Position numbers and translations under genes: made by a program. Positions 56,901 through 62,900 of a stretch of 64,000 bases of DNA are shown here, piece after piece. This DNA is from Undaria pinnatifida (taxonomy: Eukaryota > Sar > Phaeophyceae > Laminariales > Alariaceae). Within the stretch, counting starts at the first letter, position 1, and the number at the start of each line of letters is the position of its first letter. The notes below the pieces were generated by a model. It was not told the origin of the DNA. It did no database searches and saw only the letters and a list, made by a program, of their open reading frames with translations. The stretch spans positions 8,675,599 through 8,739,598 of the forward strand of contig JABAKD010000010.1 of the NCBI GenBank assembly GCA_012845835.1, given 5' to 3'.

Positions 56901-59900
56901 TATCGTCGTGGGCGAGCAGCCGCTGCCGCAGCCGTTGTATTGCCGTTGACCATGGCACCTTTTGTTTGCTGTGGAACACCACTAGTCTACGGACACGGTG
57001 CGCGCTCGACGGCACACGACCTCAACTACGGTGCCATATTTGTTATGTCGTCCTTACTACTGCTGTCCCGAGCAGGCTTCGTACAGTGGCGATGGCAACG
57101 CCCATAAATGCGTGCACTCCGACCATACTGTGGGTGAACCGGCGGCGAACAAGCACCGACACCATGATAACCGTACATGATGTTGTTGTGTCTCTCCTGG
57201 TACGTCGTTAGACCGTCTGGCATTCTACAGCAAGGTCAGAGCAGCAACGGTAAAAACACGAGCGTGTGGAACACAAACAGCACACAGCAGTAGGAGCAGA
57301 AACGTCTCTCGTCGAGTTGGCTGGTGTCCGTAAATGGTCTCAAGCTCATGGAGGACAACAAATGCAGCCCGTATCCTACCATAAAGCCGTACAGAGCTGC
57401 ATGAAGACAAAGGCATCTCGTACCAGTAAATGCCTGGTATCGGAATGTCATACAATTTACGGGGGATCATAGTAAATAGGACCTACTGCACACAAAAACC
57501 TATACATGCCCGATATTTACTAACCATATTTGGCCCTCTTTACTATATGGCCCTCCGTACCTGGGATACAAACGCTGGTATACTCGTATTACATGCACAC
57601 GTTTACTGCTACGTACCACTCTGAACGGCAATGTAAAAAGCTCTTTATAAAGGGATTAACGCCATAGCGGTCGCTAAATTTATGTCCAGAGTGGCCATGC
57701 GTCGTCACGACACATTTTTTTTCCCAGTCTAAATACAACTTATATGTCCCAACAAAATGGAAGTGTCGTTATTAATACTATCTTTTCACCTGGTCACAGA
57801 ATCCCTTCGTATTAGCAGCCCTGCCGCGAGCGAGCACATCTGCGAAGCTTGCCCCAACAAAAAACGCGGCATGGTGGACGCCACAGAGCCCTGGGTGGGC
57901 GACGACTTCAACTATACGCTGCGCCAGAGGTCCTATCCCTGACAGGACAGGCGGGCAGCTGGTAGCGTGCAACAGGAAAACGCCACAGCTTTGCAGGCTA
58001 ACTAGCCCCACTCGAGAGCTTGATCTGGAAACTGAGCCCCATCTCATTGAACTGAGCGGCCACCGCTCCCGAGTTGGTACCCTCTTCGTGGTACTGAGCC
58101 CAGGCCACGAAAGGAAGGTTCTCCTTCTCCACAGTTGCTGCTGTGCTTGGGCGTGTGTCCTTTGCATGGCGTGGTTTTGTTATTTTCCCTGTTCCCGGGC
58201 AGCAACTTTCGACTCATCCCTATATATACCCACGTTTTGGGTATGCTCCTTGAGTACTTGGATACACTTAAGACCAGCAATTTATCCCATTTCTGAATTA
58301 AATGAGATGTCTGCCTTCGAAAAAGTATACAGGGCACTCTCAGGGCAGGTCCCTGCGCCCAGGTACCAGCTTCGCGGCATGCAGCAGGCTCTTAGCCAAT
58401 CATACTCATTCCTTAATATGTAATCCCAATTCGTGATTTCACGTTGTTTGGCCGCATCCATAGGGTTAACCTTTTACCTGCGGTCAACCGAACTACGAGT
58501 CGTAATACCCTCTAATTGCTTAACGCCTTGTTTTCATTTACGCTGCCTAAAACTATATGATAACCAGTACCAGTGTTCGTGTTAAACGCTCATACCGGGT
58601 GCCTGGTATGTGTTCGAGTACTTGCTATAGAACCCGAGCACTATCGGCACGCACCGATGCCGCTGTACTTAGTATTGTACATCTGTGCCAGAAACGAACC
58701 GTTCGTAGATCTTGGGGCTACCGCTGCTTACCTTCTTTCTTCCTGTTTTTCTCTCTTTTTGTTCTTTCTCTCGCTCTCGTCGTCGTTCCGTGTTTCGTTG
58801 CCTGTTCCGTCGCCATCACCGCTCCCACCCCCGACCCTCCCGCCTCGGTCGTCGCTAATCTCCCCTCTCGGGCGCGCACCGCGGCGGACCTCGACGCCAA
58901 CGTGGACGCGGGCTTACAGGTCGTTGTTTGACGATAACGGTTGCCTCGAGCCTTGGTTCCACGGCAGCATGTCGAGGGACGAGGCGACCCGAGCGATAGA
59001 CGAGTGGGAGGCGGACCATGTCAACGGGCAGAAGCAGAGCGGCGTGTTCCTGTTCCGCTACAGCGACCGGCCGGAACAGGTCAGCCGAACGACCGTTGTA
59101 GAATTTTACGCAGCTCTCATGACCTGTATTTGTTTGCTCTAAGATAGTAACAGCAGGCTGGGCCCGTGGATATGAAATATAAAAGTGCGCGCACGGAAAC
59201 GACATCCGCGTCACACCCCGACCTTTCCTCCGGCTCCGACGACCCTCGTCTTTGTAACGGACGGCTATCTGTAACTGTCGGATAAATAACAGTGGGATCT
59301 GCACCCGTTCGATTTCTACCCGCCGTATCTGTAACCGTCGCATTTGTAGCCGTTGGCTGTGTAGCCGTTGCATCTGTAGCCGTTGGATATGTAGCCGTTG
59401 GATATGTAACCGTCGGATGTGTGAACGTCGGATCTGTACCCGCCGGATGACACTTCGAGCGACCTGTGAGGCGGACCGATCAACCGCGCGAGGGCTTGTT
59501 GATTCCGTGGGAGAAGCCTCTCATCAGGTTTGGCACGCGCGCCTAAACGTGTTGCGCTGCTTTTCTTGCTGCGCCCGATGCAGTCCGAAATGGCTTCGCT
59601 CGATTTGAGGGTTGCGAAACATTAATTTCAAGCCTGACGCGTGTACACTTACGTAAGCATGGATATGTGATTGTACACCCCTCATCCTTGCTCCCCTCTC
59701 GACCCCACCCCCCCGCCCCGCCTTCCTCCCACCCTCTCTCCCGCCGCTGACCTGCCGTCGGCTCTGCACTGCCTTGGCCGCTACCCTCTGCTGCCGTCGC
59801 CCCCTCGCAGCCGTCGATAAGCTTCGCATATCGCAGGAACGACAGACGTATGATGCGATGCCTCATCAACAAGGGCCCTCAGGGCTACGAATTGCCCGGT

Positions 59901-62900
59901 TTTCATCACGTGTGGGCAGACCTCGGGATGTTCGTAAGGGCGCAGCTCGCCAACGGGTCGTTCAAGCACGCTGTTCCGTCCGCATTGCATTTCGAGTGCC
60001 AGGTGGAGATCGAGGAGCGGAACCTCACGCAGGTGAGGTTTTGAGGGTGGGGGGGTGGTGGGTGGGCGGAAGATCGGAGGGAAGGCGGAGGTGGGAGGGA
60101 GGAAGGAGCCATGGAGGGAGGAGGGGTAGCGGAGGGGGGGAGGGAAGGCGGAGGGTGGGAGGGAGAAAGGGCAGGGGAAGGAGCCATGGAGGGAGGGGAA
60201 GGGGGGGCGGGGGGTGGTGGTGACGCTCGCGGTTGATCCTTTCCCGCCGACCCTCGGCCTGTTTTCGTTCAGGGACGAGGAGAGTTCGTTAACCTATTTG
60301 GAGCGATGTATTGCCTTGTTAACATGATGCTGTTCGAGGATCGCCAAGCGTAGGGCGAGCGGGAACATGGGGGGCTGGGGAGGGGCTAAGTAAGGGAATG
60401 GGGGGACGGGGGACGGGGGGGGCTCTCTAGGAGTAGGGGCGTTGTTTATTGAGGAACCTTGCCCAGGCGTAAGAGCGCTGCTCCTCTTGACGAACGTTTT
60501 TTTTTAGGTGTAGGAGCGTTGTTGCTCTTAACGAAGTTTTTCTTGAGGTGGTATGAGCTTTGTTCCCTCTTGAGGAAGGTTGTTGAGGGGGTGGAAACGT
60601 TGGTTCTTGAATAAGGGTATTCTTCTAGCGTGAGGAACGCTGTAATTTTTGCGGGAGGTTGTTCCTGGGGCGGTGGGTACGCCATTTTGTGAGGTTTGTT
60701 CTCAAAGCGGTGGAAACGTTGCCTGCTACCGAGGCAACATCCCCCCTACCCCGCTTCTGCCCTAGCGTTTTTATGCACCCCCACGCCCATCCTCCACTCC
60801 GTCCTCCGGTTACGGGAACGCAGTCGCTTGACGTCTCGTGCGCGCTTCCTTTCCTTTATTTCCTTGCGTGCGGCCGCCGGTGGCTTGTGGTTGTTTTCGT
60901 TGCAGGCGTTCCCAGGGACACCGGCCGGCGAGATCGCTGATATCCGAACTCGCTTCGCACGCGCTCAGGTGTGTGTGTGTTTGTGTATGTGTGTGTGGCA
61001 GCATGTGATACTCGTACTGCTGGTCGTTCATCCCCGATAGATGGTAAGATTACCCCTTTCGTTGTTTTGGTCATTTTTGTGCCTGGGTCCCACAGGGGTT
61101 GGTGCCCCCACGACCCTTGCATTTCCGGACTGGGTGGTACATAACTTGTCGCGGTAAAGTTATCTGTCATGACATCCACCCCCCATACTCCCCCCCCCCG
61201 AAACCCCTTCTTCCTCCCCCTTCTCCGCCCAGTAGGGCAATCGACTTGGCCCAGCTTCGGCAATGGTTGATTGTTGATACAACAGCTGATCTCAGGCGAA
61301 GTTGTCGTTACAGCTTCGTTCCGAATTTTTTCCCAGGCGGTCGAGTTTACGGTGCAGGGTTAGAGTTTGACTGTAGGGTCGTGTACTTTTCAGCCGTCCT
61401 TGTCGAAGGTAAGCTAGGTCGTGTTCTGGTAGAGTATGCTGCCCCTTTTGAAGGACCAGAGTGCGTCGGGTCGGCAGCGTGCCTTTTATACCGACTTCCC
61501 GTAGCCAATTTGGCCTCTGTTAAGGCTTCTAGCAGTCTGTGGCATTGTTTAAGCGAGATACTGTGTGGTAGCCGCTTGTAAGAGACTTGGGGTCCTTAAT
61601 TGGGTGCTGCGTCTACTATAAGGGGACGAGGTTCTTTATAATAGGAAAAAACCGTGCGGAGAATGCGAGGTCCCTTGGTTCTTATCGCGGGGCCCCTTAA
61701 AACGGGCCAACTACTGTAAACTGCTTAACACGGGCTCCTCCTCCCCCCCTCTTTCCCCCTCAAATGCCCCCTCGCATCTCGTTGGCTTGGCTTCCGTCCC
61801 AGGATCAAGTGATAGGTGATATCGGAGTGGGACCAACAGCTGACCGGGTTCTGCAAAGAACGTTGGTTGCAGTTCAGGAGGTGCGTGGGGGAAAGCATGG
61901 CATTGGGGAGAAGAGGGAGCAGACGGAGGAGGAGGGGGTTTGGAGTGGAGGGGGGGGGGGTGGAGGAAAGGGAGACAAGGGGAGAAGTAAGGGAGAAAGG
62001 GGGAGCAATGTCTGCTGGAGCACGCGTCTGGGTGTTTTACCCGAGATCGAGTTGCATCCGCTTTGCGCAATGAAACAGTGGGCAGTAAAGTTAATCATAG
62101 GGCGTGTCCCGTGAGGGTTGATTGGTCAAGGGGCTCCCTCGTCGTGCAATTATAGGAGATGCATGGTATGGGATGTTATGGAATGTAACTGGACTTGTGG
62201 AGGAGAGGATTTGAGAAATGTACGTATATTGATTGTCAAACATGTACATAGGTACGATCGGAAGATCCAACAGACGGTATAATCCACCCCAAGATATTCC
62301 GATGATGCCGGCGTAATCGGCGCGTAACGAAACCGATCTGCCGATGTCAGAGATCGCCTTGCGCGCTGCTTGGTACTCTCACGTCCTTCGCCCATAAAGC
62401 GAAGGAGGGCTGTCTCCTTGCCCCACGTCGCATATAATAAGAAATAGTCCCTGGCAGCGGGGAAATGCTGCCGCGTCAATTGGAACTCTCTCCTAGAGTA
62501 GGGGCTTCGTAGTACGGTCCAGTCGCCTCGGTGGTCTAGTGGTTTCCCTCGAATGCTCTTACTAGAGTTGGTTCTGGAATTCTAATCACTTGTGGGTTGG
62601 ACTTTTGGGTTTGTTCCCAAACAAATAAACTCATAATCAACTGCTGAGCGCCTGCCTGGCTGCGTGGGTAGGCGCAATTCTATGCGAATCGACGAGGGAA
62701 GGAAGGAAGGAAGAAAGGGCTGAAATCTTCTCGCGATAAAAATGAAGGCGCGTACCGTAGTGGGGAGGGGGGTGGAAAGACGCGTGCTACGATGGAGGTA
62801 GCAGTTTTCGTGTGAAATGTTTTCTGAATGACGGGGCTCCTTAACCCAAAATCGTCGGGAAAATGCCTTCTTTTTTTTTTGCACGATTCTCGTCGTGTAC

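Noticed and set aside
61099-61581. 160-codon plus-strand frame between two SH2-gene exons
   Set aside because: No splice-bounded exon, and the flanking exons join in phase without it; likely chance in intron.
62523-62590. tRNA gene with TGGTCTAGTGG
   Set aside because: The A and B boxes are degenerate and the sequence continues into a repeat body shared with other loci, so it is a SINE head and not a tRNA gene.
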